NCBI GenBank assembly: GCA_043764015.1
Contig: JAYUKY010000012.1
Span: forward strand, 1 to 64,000
Length of the DNA: 64,000 bases
Source of the DNA: JANYGM01 sp043764015
GTDB lineage: Bacteria; Bacteroidota; Bacteroidia; Cytophagales; Thermonemataceae
Direction: 5' to 3'
The position numbers and the translations under genes are program-made. Shown one piece after another: positions 1-8,502 of the stretch. Positions within the stretch are counted from its first letter, which is position 1. Every line of letters starts with the position of its first letter. Under the pieces are notes generated by a model. That model was not told the DNA's origin, did not search any database, and saw nothing but the letters and a program-made list of their open reading frames with translations.

Positions 1-95
1 GAAAAAAGCAGAAAATGCCGTTGTTATGATAAAATTAGCCTTTATAAGTATGATATTAAATCACTTTTAAAGAAAAATAGTTTCTAAACATACTC
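1..95 (+). mobile_element. 3' end of a probable insertion sequence (partial, left window edge)
   Basis: The first 70 bases are open in one frame and end in a short hydrophobic tail resembling the last residues of IS5-type transposases. About ten bases later comes tagtttctaaacatactc (78-95). Its reverse complement, GAGTATGTTTAGAAACTA, looks like the terminal inverted repeats common in IS5-like elements. The left end lies outside the window, so inverted-repeat pairing and target duplication cannot be checked. This is an inference from a short sequence; it could also be the end of an unrelated gene. Confidence 0.38.
2..70 (+). CDS. C-terminal tail of a probable transposase (partial)
   Basis: Only 22 codons are visible, open from the window edge to a TAA at 68-70. 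The peptide includes AENAVVMIKLAFISMIL, the kind of hydrophobic helix that closes many IS4/IS5-family transposases. No catalytic residue is in view. The inverted-repeat-like sequence just downstream supports the call. Another frame is also open for 28 codons, so this assignment is tentative. Confidence 0.33.
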   Translation, partial: KKAENAVVMIKLAFISMILNHF

Positions 96-99
96 TAAA

Positions 100-331
100 C
101 TTAGATGACGACATTGTTAGTTTGTATTACAGTCCAGCGGACTGATACTAACAGGTGCTAGTTTTATAGAAAATAGGTCAAAAAATGTATTTCCATCCAG
201 TGGAGCGGCACTAGCAAGGGCTAGTTTTATAAATATTGCGCTCCTCTAGAGCGAAATACAAACACAATGATATTTCTATAAATATACAGTTCCGCTGGAA
301 CTAATACAAAATATCAATGTCGTTATCTAAC
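100..331. repeat. MITE-like element with 29-bp terminal inverted repeats
   Basis: Left arm 100-128 and the reverse complement of right arm 303-331 match at about 24 of 29 positions (core ACGACATTG, then TTTGTATT). Inside are smaller palindromes (agtccagcggact, agttccgctggaact) and the word TTTCTATAAATATA seen in other intergenic repeats of this window. There is no coding capacity. The right arm overlaps the stop codon (327-329) of the neighbouring minus-strand gene. A related element lies at 15588-15725, and shorter relatives at 8345-8457 and 33907-33948. Confidence 0.6.
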
Positions 332-1298
332 TTACTATTATTGCTTCTACTTGGTTATTAGGCAAATACTCTGTTGAATATTTTGCACCAATGAATGTAT
401 CTAATTTAGTTTTCAATGAATTGAAATTTGAAAGTTTAAATGCACCAAAAACTGAATTTGTTGTTTTCCCTGAACTTGAATGTGAACCAGAATTAAAATA
501 TGTTTTTAAGTAGTTTAAAGCATTTTCAGTCTGCCATAAAAAACTTATTTCGCCATTATGAATATAGCCACAGCTCCATTTATAAATGTGCTTTAAAATT
601 TCAAAGTCAACAGGAATGTAGGAAATATCCGTTTTATTCGCTTCAATAAATTTAAAAAGTCGTTTAAATCCATAATCAGGAGTATTTTCATGAAGTTTAG
701 TGATTTTGTAAATTCCAAAAATTCTTTTGGTTTTGATTTCAATACTTTGTCTTAATATCATTGAAACCATACCTTGACTTTCTTTGTATGGTAAGGGATT
801 TATCTTAATAGTAGAATTGTAAAAAAGTTCACGAGCAAACATAAGAGTTTCAGAGCTACTTGTAAAATAATTTTTTACTCCCGAAAGGAAAATGAAATTA
901 GGGTCAGCCTTTTGTCTATAGTAATCAATAAAACTACTTATATCGTATAGAAAGTCCTCAATGAGTTTTTGATACAATTTGATATTGTGAAAAGTCAAAC
1001 CGCCTCTCATCAATCTAATATTATTGACCAAATTATTCAGACACTTCCTTGCAACAAATAGATTTACTTTTATATACGTCTCTTTTTGTGATGCTATAAC
1101 ATTTTTCTTGTAAATCCATTCTGCCACTTCTAACTCAGAATATACGGTTTGTTATAAATAATTATTAACAGTATCATTGATATATGTTTCTAAATCAATT
1201 AAACATTCTTTTAGTGTTTTATTGATTTTAGGAAGCCCTTTTACAGCCCATTTGTTGTCAGATTTTCTATTGAAATTAGTAACTACGTCTATACTCAT
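327..1298 (-). pseudogene. Hypothetical protein gene interrupted by an in-frame stop
   Basis: Starting at ATG 1298 the frame encodes 48 residues (begins MSIDVVTNFNRKS), hits TAA at 1152-1154, and then continues open in the same frame to TAG at 327-329. The downstream part could restart at GTG 1127 (266 aa, begins MAEWIYKKN), but the sense reads smoothly across the stop, so a single gene of about 320 aa with a nonsense mutation is the simplest reading. The protein is mostly helical and soluble. A segment near residues 180-200 of the long part (KWSCGYIHNGE) faintly recalls HEPN-type helices but lacks the usual R-x4-6-H. I do not recognise the family. The terminating TAG lies inside the terminal repeat of the MITE-like element, so the natural C-terminus may also be lost. 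Translation of only the 266-aa part remains possible. Confidence 0.5.
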
Positions 1299-1450
1299 AT
1301 TTAATATTTTTTTAAAATTTTGAAGTGTTGAAAATTATTCCTAATGTTTCTATACATACAACTGCGTACTTTGATGTCAAAAGTAAATAAATTATTTTTA
1401 TTTTTCAAATAGAATGCAATTTATTTGATTTTTATTGCTTTTGGATTTAT

Positions 1451-1771
1451 TTATTTCCAGCTTTGTTTTATATGATTTCTGAGTTCATTGGCTACATCAT
1501 CAGGTAGTTTTCCTGCGTATTTTTCAGAAAGTTTTTGATCATATTTTAATTCTTTTAAAAGTTCTTCCAAAGAAAGTGTTTCCAGTTTTCCTTGCTTAAA
1601 AAGTTTTAAGTCTGCAAATGCTTCTTTCAAATTAGCAATAATTTCCTCACGAGTGTCGCCCTCGTCTATTTCTTCGTCATCTTCTATATCTTTGACAGAT
1701 TTGAGGTTTTCCAAAACTTGTACTAATTGCGTTTGGTCTTTGTCAGAGCCATATAAAGTGATAGGTTTCAT
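1451..1771 (-). CDS. Small acidic protein, DUF2683/antitoxin-like
   Basis: A 106-residue soluble, acidic, helical protein. The N-terminus (MKPITLYGSDKDQTQLVQVL) has the pattern of short antitoxin-like proteins of Bacteroidota that start MKxITLY followed by a predicted beta-alpha unit. The C-terminal half (EEIIANLKEAFADLKLFKQG) resembles the C-terminal helix of such antitoxins. A gene for a 48-residue relative with the same N-terminal pattern ends 20 nt upstream, and both are read in the same direction. No toxin (RelE/HigB/PIN) is adjacent, so the antitoxin role is only a family resemblance. Confidence 0.55.
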   Translation of the reverse strand: MKPITLYGSDKDQTQLVQVLENLKSVKDIEDDEEIDEGDTREEIIANLKEAFADLKLFKQGKLETLSLEELLKELKYDQKLSEKYAGKLPDDVANELRNHIKQSWK

Positions 1772-1790
1772 AGTATTTTGGTGGTTTTTA

Positions 1791-1937
1791 TTAGGGTTTT
1801 ATTTTTTGATTTTCTTCTTCGTCATACACGACTTTTCCATCACTTCCTTCAATTCTTTTGATAAGTCTGATGGTTTTTAGGATTTCTATGAGCATATCAT
1901 AATCCTCATCTTCACAATAAACGGTGATAGCTTTCAT
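1791..1937 (-). CDS. 48-aa paralogue of the downstream antitoxin-like protein
   Basis: ATG 1937 to TAA 1791 encodes 48 residues beginning MKAITVYCEDEDYDMLIEIL. It matches the first ~30 residues of the next gene (MKPITLYGSDKDQTQLVQVL) in pattern but lacks the C-terminal helical half. The two genes are 20 nt apart and probably co-transcribed, consistent with a local duplication followed by truncation, or with two short subunits. The function is unknown. It is short, so coding status rests on the paralogy and tight spacing. Confidence 0.5.
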   Translation of the reverse strand: MKAITVYCEDEDYDMLIEILKTIRLIKRIEGSDGKVVYDEEENQKIKP

Positions 1938-2275
1938 ACTATTTTTTTGGTTTTAATTTATCAAATTTACTATTTTTTTTGATTTTACCTACAAAAAAGT
2001 CTTAGAAACAAAAAAAACGGAAATTTTGTCGGTAAAATTTCGTTTTGGTTTTCAAAAATTCTTTATTGCTTAATACTGATAATAAGATAACATTTTCAAC
2101 AAAAAGCAGTTAATATTTGATAAAGTTTTTTTTATCTTAAATTTTCTCTTAATTTTAAGCAAAAATTTATTTCTATTACACATTATCAATTACAAATTAC
2201 GAATTAAATAATTGATCATCAATACTTTGTATTCATTTACAATTCACAATTCATAACTCACAACTCACAATTTTT
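1938..2275. other. Intergenic region upstream of gltA with degenerate short repeats
   Basis: No gene is seen. The minus-strand promoter of the two small genes should lie near 1940-1990. From about 2175 to 2275 the sequence consists of drifting copies of aattacgaatta and acaattcataactcacaa, ending directly at the gltA ATG. These are the same words, in reverse orientation, that follow several stop codons in this window. Confidence 0.5.
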
Positions 2276-3562
2276 ATGTCTGAATTTGCAGAAATCATTT
2301 TAGAGGGTAAATCTTACAAATACCCTGTTATTGTAGGTACTGAAAACGAAAAAGCCATTGATATTGGCAAACTTCGTGACGAAACTGGCTACGTTACGCT
2401 AGATAGCGGTTACAAAAATACAGGTGCTACCAAAAGTGCCGTTACTTTTTTAGATGGTGAAGAAGGCATTTTACACTATCGTGGCTATCCAATAGAGCAA
2501 TTAGCTGCAAAATCAACTTTTTTAGAAGTGGCTTACTTACTGATTTATAGTGAGTTACCTACTGCACAGCAACTGGCACATTTTACCTCTGAAATCAAAA
2601 CGCATACACTTGTTAATGAAGATATGCGCAAAATTTTTGATGGTTTCCCCGTTAATGCGCACCCAATGGGCGTACTTTCATCTCTTGTTTGCTCACTTTC
2701 AGCATTTTATCCAAAACCTATCAACCCAAAAACAGACAAAGCATTACTTGATTTGAGTATTGTTCGTTTGCTGGCAAAATTGCCAACCATTGCGGCTTGG
2801 TCTTACAAAAATTCACAAGGACACCCAGTAAATTATCCTAAAAATAAACTTCCCTATTGTGAGAATTTTATGCATATGATGTTTGCGTTGCCTGTGGAAG
2901 ATTATGAGCCAAATCCTGCAGTAGCTGATGCACTAGACAAATTGCTTATTTTGCACGCAGACCACGAACAAAACTGCTCTGCTTCTACGGTAAGGCTTGT
3001 AGGGTCATCCCAAGCAAGTTTATATTCGTCTATTTCTGCTGGTATTGATGCACTTTGGGGACCTCTTCACGGTGGTGCAAACCAAGAAGTAATAGAAATG
3101 TTGGAAGATATCCAAGCGGCAGGCGGAAATGCTAAATCTTTCATAGAAAAAGCAAAAGACAAAAATAGTGGTGCAAGACTTATGGGCTTTGGACATAGGG
3201 TTTATAAGAATTTTGACCCACGTGCAAAAATCATTAAAGTGGCTGCGGACAATGTTCTTGACGCACTTGGCGTAAAAGACCCTTTGCTTGATATTGCAAG
3301 AGAATTGGAGCAAGCAGCACTAAATGATTCTTATTTTGTGGATAGAAAATTGTATCCAAACGTGGATTTTTATTCTGGGATTATCTACAAAGCCCTGAAT
3401 ATTCCTACAAATATGTTTACGGTGATGTTTGCCATAGGTCGTTTGCCAGGTTGGATAGCACAATGGAAAGAAATGCGTGAAAATAATGAGCCTATTGGTC
3501 GTCCACGCCAGATATACACGGGCGCAACCAAACGTGATTACGTTGATGTTGCTAACCGCTAG
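2276..3562 (+). CDS. gltA: Citrate synthase
   Basis: Condenses acetyl-CoA and oxaloacetate to citrate in the TCA cycle; cytoplasmic. At 428 aa it has the size of bacterial type II (hexameric) citrate synthases. The catalytic triad is visible: H265 in PLHGGANQ, H307 in MGFGHRVYK and D364 in PNVDFYSG, matching the E. coli positions within a few residues; HADHEQN near 227-233 is the usual helix before the active site. The ATG is the first in frame and the protein begins with the standard N-terminal beta region. It is transcribed alone, convergent with suhB, and followed by a strong hairpin. Nothing is unusual in the coding sequence. Confidence 0.97.
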   Translation: MSEFAEIILEGKSYKYPVIVGTENEKAIDIGKLRDETGYVTLDSGYKNTGATKSAVTFLDGEEGILHYRGYPIEQLAAKSTFLEVAYLLIYSELPTAQQLAHFTSEIKTHTLVNEDMRKIFDGFPVNAHPMGVLSSLVCSLSAFYPKPINPKTDKALLDLSIVRLLAKLPTIAAWSYKNSQGHPVNYPKNKLPYCENFMHMMFALPVEDYEPNPAVADALDKLLILHADHEQNCSASTVRLVGSSQASLYSSISAGIDALWGPLHGGANQEVIEMLEDIQAAGGNAKSFIEKAKDKNSGARLMGFGHRVYKNFDPRAKIIKVAADNVLDALGVKDPLLDIARELEQAALNDSYFVDRKLYPNVDFYSGIIYKALNIPTNMFTVMFAIGRLPGWIAQWKEMRENNEPIGRPRQIYTGATKRDYVDVANR

Positions 3563-3755
3563 GGAAGAAGTACGAAATATAAAGTACGAGGTACGAAAGT
3601 AAAATTTTGGTCGTCAAGACGTTGCAAAATAAAAAATCCTCTAAAAAAAATAATTTTTTAGAGGATTTTTTTATTGGTGAGAACCTTGAAAACAGAAATT
3701 AAATAATTTAATAATTAGCGTTTTATATTCGTACCTCGTACTTCTCACCTCGTAC
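3563..3755. repeat. Inverted pair of GTACGA-type degenerate repeats between convergent genes
   Basis: Directly after the gltA stop, 3563-3599 reads as drifting copies of gtacgaggtacgaaag. Directly after the suhB stop on the other strand, 3726-3755 carries the same words in reverse complement. The terminator hairpin lies between them. The same arrangement recurs at 24607-24752 and 27624-27751. Confidence 0.6.
3631..3672. terminator. Bidirectional terminator of gltA and suhB
   Basis: Stem aaaaaatcctctaaaaaa pairs with ttttttagaggatttttt over a short loop. An A-tract on one side and a T-tract on the other allow it to work in both directions between the convergent genes. Confidence 0.85.
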
Positions 3756-4565
3756 TTATACCAGCCATTTTGCGCTGATTACTCTTTGCATTTGCTCAAA
3801 AATCTCCCCTGCAGCAATGATTTCTCTTCCAAAAATACAATCACCTTCACCTGAAAAAGTAGAAGTTTTTCCGCCTGCTTCCTGCACAAGTAGCACGCCT
3901 GCTGCCACGTCCCAAGCATTGAGATTATATTCAAAAAAGCCTTCAAAACGCCCACAAGCCACATAAGCCAAATCAACAGCCGCAGAGCCAAGTCGCCTAA
4001 GTCCGTGAGTTTTTTGCATAAAATCCTTTAGAATTTCCAAATATTGTGGCATTTTCTCAAAATCATAATAAGGAAAACCTGTTGCGAGCAAACTTTCTGA
4101 TAAAAGTTTTGAAGGAGAAACTGAAATACGTTTACCATTGAGATACGCTCCACCACCTGTCCACGCAGAAAAACATTCTTTTCTATTCACTTCATACACC
4201 ACACCAACTACAGGTGTATTATGCTCCAAAAGTGCCACACTAATAGAAAAAATGGGTAATTGATGCACAAAATTAGTTGTGCCATCAAGTGGGTCAATGA
4301 CCCAATGGTACTTTTTCTCTGTTTTGAGATGATTATCTTTGTCTTCTTCCGTTATAAAGCCTGCTTCTGGAAAAATCTCTTTTAAACGTATTATCAAGCG
4401 GTTTTCTGCTTCTTTGTCCACAAATGAAACAAGGTCGTTGAAACCTTTGTGTTCAATATTTTTTCGCTCAAATTGTGCATTTTGTGTAGCAATAAATTCC
4501 GCAACTTCTTCTACTAGCTCGTTGAGTGTAAAAGAAATATTTTTATAAATATTTAGTATGTTCAT
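3756..4565 (-). CDS. suhB: Inositol-1-monophosphatase family protein
   Basis: Hydrolyses phosphate monoesters such as myo-inositol 1-phosphate in a Mg-dependent reaction; some family members use other small substrates, so the exact substrate is inferred. At 269 aa it has the usual length. Metal-binding motifs are complete: ITEED (E73/E74), DPLDGTTNF starting at D91, and WDVAAG with W218/D219. GGGAYLNGKRI is the standard mid-region strand pair. No signal peptide, so cytoplasmic. It is a single gene convergent with gltA. Start ATG 4565 is the first in frame and gives a normal N-terminal helix. Confidence 0.92.
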   Translation of the reverse strand: MNILNIYKNISFTLNELVEEVAEFIATQNAQFERKNIEHKGFNDLVSFVDKEAENRLIIRLKEIFPEAGFITEEDKDNHLKTEKKYHWVIDPLDGTTNFVHQLPIFSISVALLEHNTPVVGVVYEVNRKECFSAWTGGGAYLNGKRISVSPSKLLSESLLATGFPYYDFEKMPQYLEILKDFMQKTHGLRRLGSAAVDLAYVACGRFEGFFEYNLNAWDVAAGVLLVQEAGGKTSTFSGEGDCIFGREIIAAGEIFEQMQRVISAKWLV

Positions 4566-4711
4566 TTATTTTTTAGGTTTTGCTTAGTTTTTCATTTTTT
4601 TATTGGAATATCCAACTATTTTTAGCAATTTTGCCTATAGCAAGCAAACTTACCATTATTTTCCAGATTGCTTCTGAAATTTCTTATTAATTTCTCTAAA
4701 AAAACCTAAAA

Positions 4712-5479
4712 ATGAATTTAAAATCAATAAAAAGAATATTATTTTTTTTACTAATGATGTTTTCTGTGAGCGTTTTTGCACAAGAAAAAGCATCAACTCC
4801 TGCAACAAAAGTAAGCAAAACACCAAAAATAAAAAAAGCAAAACCATCTAAAACAGATTTTTTATTTACATTGACGACACAATACGGAGATATTTCTTTT
4901 ATTTTGTATGACAAAACGCCCAAACACAAAGCCAATTTTTTGAAATTGACACAAGAAAAATTTTATGATGACTTGCTTTTTCACAGAGTTATCAAAGATT
5001 TTATGATACAAGGCGGTGACCCAAATTCTCGTACCGCAGTAGCAGGAGCAGCTTTGGGCAATGGTGATGGCGGATATATGGTTGATGCTGAATTTGATGC
5101 AACGCTTTTCCATAAAAAAGGAGTGATTGCGGCTGCAAGAGATGGCAACCCTGCAAAAGCATCTAGTAGTTGTCAGTTTTATATTGTGCAGGGCAAAAAA
5201 GTTGATGATAAAATGCTTGACCAAATAGAAACTAGAGGAAATTTTAAATACACATCAGCACAGCGTGAAACCTACAAAACAGTTGGAGGAACGCCATTTT
5301 TAGACCAAAATTATACGGTTTATGGAGAAGTTTTAAAAGGTATTGAGGTGGTTGATAAAATTGCTGATGAATCAGGCGACAGCGCAAACAGACCAACAAA
5401 AGACATCAGAATGAAGATAAAAGCAGAAAAAATGAAAAAATCTAAAATTACTAAAATGTTTGGTTACAAATATATTTAA
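4712..5479 (+). CDS. Exported cyclophilin-type peptidyl-prolyl isomerase
   Basis: Catalyses cis-trans isomerisation of Xaa-Pro bonds during protein folding outside the cytoplasm. Residues 1-24 form a signal peptide (hydrophobic core ILFFLLMMFSVSVFA, cleavage before QEKAS), followed by a Lys/Thr-rich linker to about residue 50 and a cyclophilin domain. Active-site signatures include FHRVIKDFMIQGGDP with the catalytic Arg, SSSCQFYIV and the final YGEVLKGIEVVDKIA. The domain has the insertions typical of Bacteroidota periplasmic cyclophilins. It is monocistronic, with a terminator about 60 nt downstream. Confidence 0.93.
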   Translation: MNLKSIKRILFFLLMMFSVSVFAQEKASTPATKVSKTPKIKKAKPSKTDFLFTLTTQYGDISFILYDKTPKHKANFLKLTQEKFYDDLLFHRVIKDFMIQGGDPNSRTAVAGAALGNGDGGYMVDAEFDATLFHKKGVIAAARDGNPAKASSSCQFYIVQGKKVDDKMLDQIETRGNFKYTSAQRETYKTVGGTPFLDQNYTVYGEVLKGIEVVDKIADESGDSANRPTKDIRMKIKAEKMKKSKITKMFGYKYI

Positions 5480-5516
5480 GTTCAATTACGAATTTTCAAT
5501 TACGAATTACGGTTTT
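5480..5516 (+). repeat. Post-stop degenerate repeat, AATTACGA type
   Basis: Immediately after the cyclophilin stop codon the sequence repeats caattacgaatt and aattacgaattacgg. Nearly the same sequence follows the stop of the DEAD-box helicase at 55725. It is non-coding. Confidence 0.5.
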
Positions 5517-5536
5517 CAGTCAGTTATTTGATAAAC

Positions 5537-5567
5537 AAAAAAGCCACCCTTAAAAAGAGTGGCTTTT
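5537..5567 (+). terminator. Terminator of the cyclophilin gene
   Basis: Stem aaaagccac(cc)t with agagtggctttt around a short A-rich loop, ending in T residues. Confidence 0.82.
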
Positions 5568-5703
5568 CCTATCTTATCTTTAAACTTTACTAAAACTGAT
5601 TCTTGTATTTCAAATGTCGTGCCAAACTTTTTTTGGATATTTTTTTCTCTTAATTGGGTCAAAAACATCACCTGCACAATCATAATCTTGACAAATTGTT
5701 TTT

Positions 5704-6453
5704 ATGTTATTCTACACTCCCAATATTGCTCATAATCAAGAACTTCCAACAGAAGAAAGTGTACACGCATTACGAGTTTTACGCCTCAAAAATGGTGATA
5801 AAGTACAGTTAATTGATGGAAAAGGCGGTTTTTATGAGGCAAAACTTATCTTAGAAGGAAAAAAATGCCTTCTAAATATTTTTTCAGAGAAAAAAAACGA
5901 CAAAAGAAGTAACACATACATACATCTTGCTATTGCGCCCACAAAAAACATAGATAGAATTGAGTTTATGCTAGAAAAATGTGTTGAAATAGGAATTGAT
6001 GAGGTTTCTTTTCTGAATTGTCGTTACTCTGAACGCAAAAATATCAAATTAGAAAGATTAGAAAAAGTAGCAATACAAGCAATGAAGCAATCTTTGAAAA
6101 CTTTTTTGCCAAAAATAAATGAAATGATAGATTTTGACAAATTTTTATTACGTCAAAATGCTGGAAATCAGTTGTTTATAGCACATTTGGAAGCTGCAGA
6201 ACGCAAACTTTTTTCAAAAGAAGTTTATCAATATTTTGAAAATAATCAACAAAATAACACCTCAAATGCTAGTTCAAATGCTAGTTTTTGTATGCTTATT
6301 GGTGCAGAAGGCGACTTTTCTCCACAAGAAATAGAACAAGCCAAACAGAAAAACTATCTGCCTGTTTCTTTGGGTGAAAGCCGTTTGCGTACGGAAACCG
6401 CAGGTATTTTTGTGTGTCAGACCATAGAAATTATTAAACAATTATTTTTATAA
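5704..6453 (+). CDS. rsmE: 16S rRNA (uracil-1498-N3)-methyltransferase
   Basis: Methylates U1498 of 16S rRNA in the assembled small subunit using S-adenosylmethionine. The 249-aa protein has the family's two parts: an N-terminal PUA-like RNA-binding domain (HALRVLRLKNGDKVQLIDG, about residues 20-45) and a C-terminal SPOUT domain with the trefoil-knot cofactor motifs LIGAEGDFSPQEI and VSLGESRLRTETAGIF. The segment IAPTKNIDRIEFMLEKCVE is also typical. A short Asn/Ser-rich insert (about residues 179-196) precedes the knot. It is a single gene. Confidence 0.93.
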   Translation: MLFYTPNIAHNQELPTEESVHALRVLRLKNGDKVQLIDGKGGFYEAKLILEGKKCLLNIFSEKKNDKRSNTYIHLAIAPTKNIDRIEFMLEKCVEIGIDEVSFLNCRYSERKNIKLERLEKVAIQAMKQSLKTFLPKINEMIDFDKFLLRQNAGNQLFIAHLEAAERKLFSKEVYQYFENNQQNNTSNASSNASFCMLIGAEGDFSPQEIEQAKQKNYLPVSLGESRLRTETAGIFVCQTIEIIKQLFL

Positions 6454-6584
6454 AATATAAATTCTAATCAAAATTCTAAAAATTTCTTTGAAATATCCTA
6501 AAAAAGCTGCAATTTTGGCAATGAATTTGCACGGTATTTACTAGACTTAAATCTCAAAAAACAATTCATTAAATAACTTAATAA

Positions 6585-8114
6585 ATGAAAAATACAATAA
6601 ACGCATCAAAAAAAATACTTTTAGCCTTGCTGGTTTCACCACTTTTTTTGGCTAATTTTGAAGCAAATGCACAAAAAACAGTTTATAAAATTGAGCCTTC
6701 ACACAAATCCATTGCGCCTATTATGGGTACGCCCAACTATATTTTTCAGAAAAAAGATAAGTTTGGTATCTTAAATGCAAAAGATGAGGAGATTTTGGAG
6801 GCAAAATATGATGCACTAGAAATGATAGGAAACGAAAAAGACAAAGTTTGTTCTTTCAAAGATAAAGATGTTTTTGGTTTTATTGATGGGCGTAGTCGTC
6901 CTATTATCTTGAAAGGCACAAAAAGAGAAGACCTTTTGGGTTTTGCTGACAAAAATATTATGGTTTTTGTGCGAGATACCAAAGTTGGTTTTATGAATAA
7001 AAATGCTCAACTTATCCTAAAACCAGAATATGACGTTTTGAAAAATACACCAATGTATAAAGAAGGTATTATCAAAATGAAAAAAATGGATACCGCTTAT
7101 TACCTCAATTCACAGGCAAAAGTGGTTTATAGAGAGTTTGACAAAGATTTTGATGGCAGCATTTACACCAATGCAGAAACAATGAAAGCCGCTAATTGGA
7201 GCAGAAATTTTATTATTACCAAAATAAATGGCAAAGCAGGCGTTGTAAGCACAAGCGGAGGTACAGTCGTTTTAGAGCCAGAATTTGACTGGATTCAAAA
7301 TAATGCCTTCACAGAACCACTTATTGCCGTTTCTAAAAAAGGTTTGATAGGTTTCTTTGATGCCGCCTTTCTTCAAAAAGTACGTTTTAAACTTCCTTTT
7401 CAATATGCGTATCACTCAAAAGACCGTTATTATGTGCAGAAAGGCACTAAATTTGGTGTCACAGACACACTCGGAAAAGTAATTTTAGAGCCACTTTTTG
7501 ATGTAGTTAGTCCACAAGCAGATGGCACAACTATTGTCACCAAAGGCGGCAAAAAAGGCGTTTTGAACAAAGAATTAGGTATTATTGTGGCGGTTGGTAC
7601 GTATGATGATGTGCGTGAGTTTAGTGAGGGTGTTGCGTGGGTACAAAAAGGTGGCAAATGGGGAATTATTGATGCAACAGGAAAACTTGTTATGCCTTGC
7701 AAAATAGAATCTCCTCAAACGCCTCCTCCATTCCTAAAAAATGCGTCTGTGGTTAATACAGGCGGTAAATTTGGTATTATGGCAACAAAAGGAGAATATA
7801 CAGCAGCTCCACAATACGAAACTTTTGGTAGTTTTGGAAAGAAAAGCGGTTTAGCTATCGTTACAAAAGCAGATAAAAAAGGGCTTATTAAGCCTACTGG
7901 TGGTTTTGCTGTTAATTTGGGTGTTTATGATGACATACAAGAAGGTGTGGATAGTTATTTTGTGGTTACACTTAAAAATAAAAAAGGTGTTATCAATGCC
8001 GCTGGGAAAGTGATTGTACCTACAGAATTTGACGAAATAATGCTTATTGATGGTACTACATCAGCGGTTGTAAAGAAAGGAGCTAAATTTGGGGTAGCGG
8101 ACTTGAAAATTTAG
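6585..8114 (+). CDS. Exported WG-repeat protein
   Basis: A 509-aa protein with an N-terminal signal peptide (ILLALLVSPLFLANFEANA, cleavage near residue 29). The rest is about a dozen consecutive WG-like beta repeats of the pattern K(F/W/K)G(I/V)(I/L/M)(D/N)xxGKxVxxPxFD, for example KWGIIDATGKLVMP, KFGVTDTLGKVILEP and KKGVINAAGKVIVPTEFD. Such repeats build a beta scaffold of unknown function and are frequent in exported Bacteroidota proteins. No enzymatic domain is seen. It is transcribed alone and ends in a strong terminator. It probably acts in the periplasm or at the outer membrane. Confidence 0.88.
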   Translation: MKNTINASKKILLALLVSPLFLANFEANAQKTVYKIEPSHKSIAPIMGTPNYIFQKKDKFGILNAKDEEILEAKYDALEMIGNEKDKVCSFKDKDVFGFIDGRSRPIILKGTKREDLLGFADKNIMVFVRDTKVGFMNKNAQLILKPEYDVLKNTPMYKEGIIKMKKMDTAYYLNSQAKVVYREFDKDFDGSIYTNAETMKAANWSRNFIITKINGKAGVVSTSGGTVVLEPEFDWIQNNAFTEPLIAVSKKGLIGFFDAAFLQKVRFKLPFQYAYHSKDRYYVQKGTKFGVTDTLGKVILEPLFDVVSPQADGTTIVTKGGKKGVLNKELGIIVAVGTYDDVREFSEGVAWVQKGGKWGIIDATGKLVMPCKIESPQTPPPFLKNASVVNTGGKFGIMATKGEYTAAPQYETFGSFGKKSGLAIVTKADKKGLIKPTGGFAVNLGVYDDIQEGVDSYFVVTLKNKKGVINAAGKVIVPTEFDEIMLIDGTTSAVVKKGAKFGVADLKI

Positions 8115-8140
8115 GTTGATACTTATTTTTTATTTCAATA

Positions 8141-8175
8141 AAAAAGCGTTCAAAATGATATTTTGAACGCTTTTT
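8141..8175 (+). terminator. Terminator of the WG-repeat gene
   Basis: Near-perfect stem aaaaagcgttcaaaat / attttgaacgcttttt with a very short loop and a T-tract. Confidence 0.88.
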
Positions 8176-8230
8176 ATTATTAGAGTTTTTATAGCTTGAT
8201 TATGAATAACTTACATAATATATTATTTTT

Positions 8231-8275
8231 AACCACACTTAGCCCCTCCTTAAAAAGGAGGGGCTGGGGGTGGTT
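8231..8275. repeat. Palindromic intergenic repeat (agcccctcc type)
   Basis: The core hairpin agcccctcctt / aaggaggggct is extended by outer arms aaccac and gtggtt. This GC-rich palindrome stands out from its AT-rich surroundings. Very similar palindromes are widespread as dispersed repeats in Bacteroidota and other phyla. Confidence 0.7.
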
Positions 8276-8344
8276 TTGATATTTATTTAATGCTAAATAG
8301 CTGATAATCACATAACAAAATCTCTAATATTTTATCAGAGATTC

Positions 8345-8457
8345 GTATTAGTTCCAGAGGAAGGGCATATTTATAAAAATATAATTATATTGGCGGATTT
8401 TTCTATAAATATACCGCCCAGTTTTCTATAAATATGCTGTCCCACTGGGACTTAATG
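8345..8457. repeat. REP/MITE-like element with TTTCTATAAATAT units
   Basis: The left end (gtattagttccagaggaa) and the reverse complement of the right end (gcattaagtcccagtggga) are imperfect inverted repeats. Inside, the word tttctataaatat occurs twice directly and once in diverged inverted form. The same words occur at 100-331 and 33907-33948. It is non-coding and lies between convergent genes. Confidence 0.55.
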
Positions 8458-8459
8458 CA

Positions 8460-8502
8460 ATATCACTCCTCACTCAACACTACACACTTAACACTAAAAA
8501 AA
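8460..8502 (-). repeat. Post-stop degenerate repeat, AGTGTGTAGTG type
   Basis: On the minus strand, directly after the cphA stop codon, the sequence drifts through agtgttaagtgtgtagtg and ttgagtgaggagtg. The same family occurs at 61446-61552, around the ABC-F gene's stop. Confidence 0.5.
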
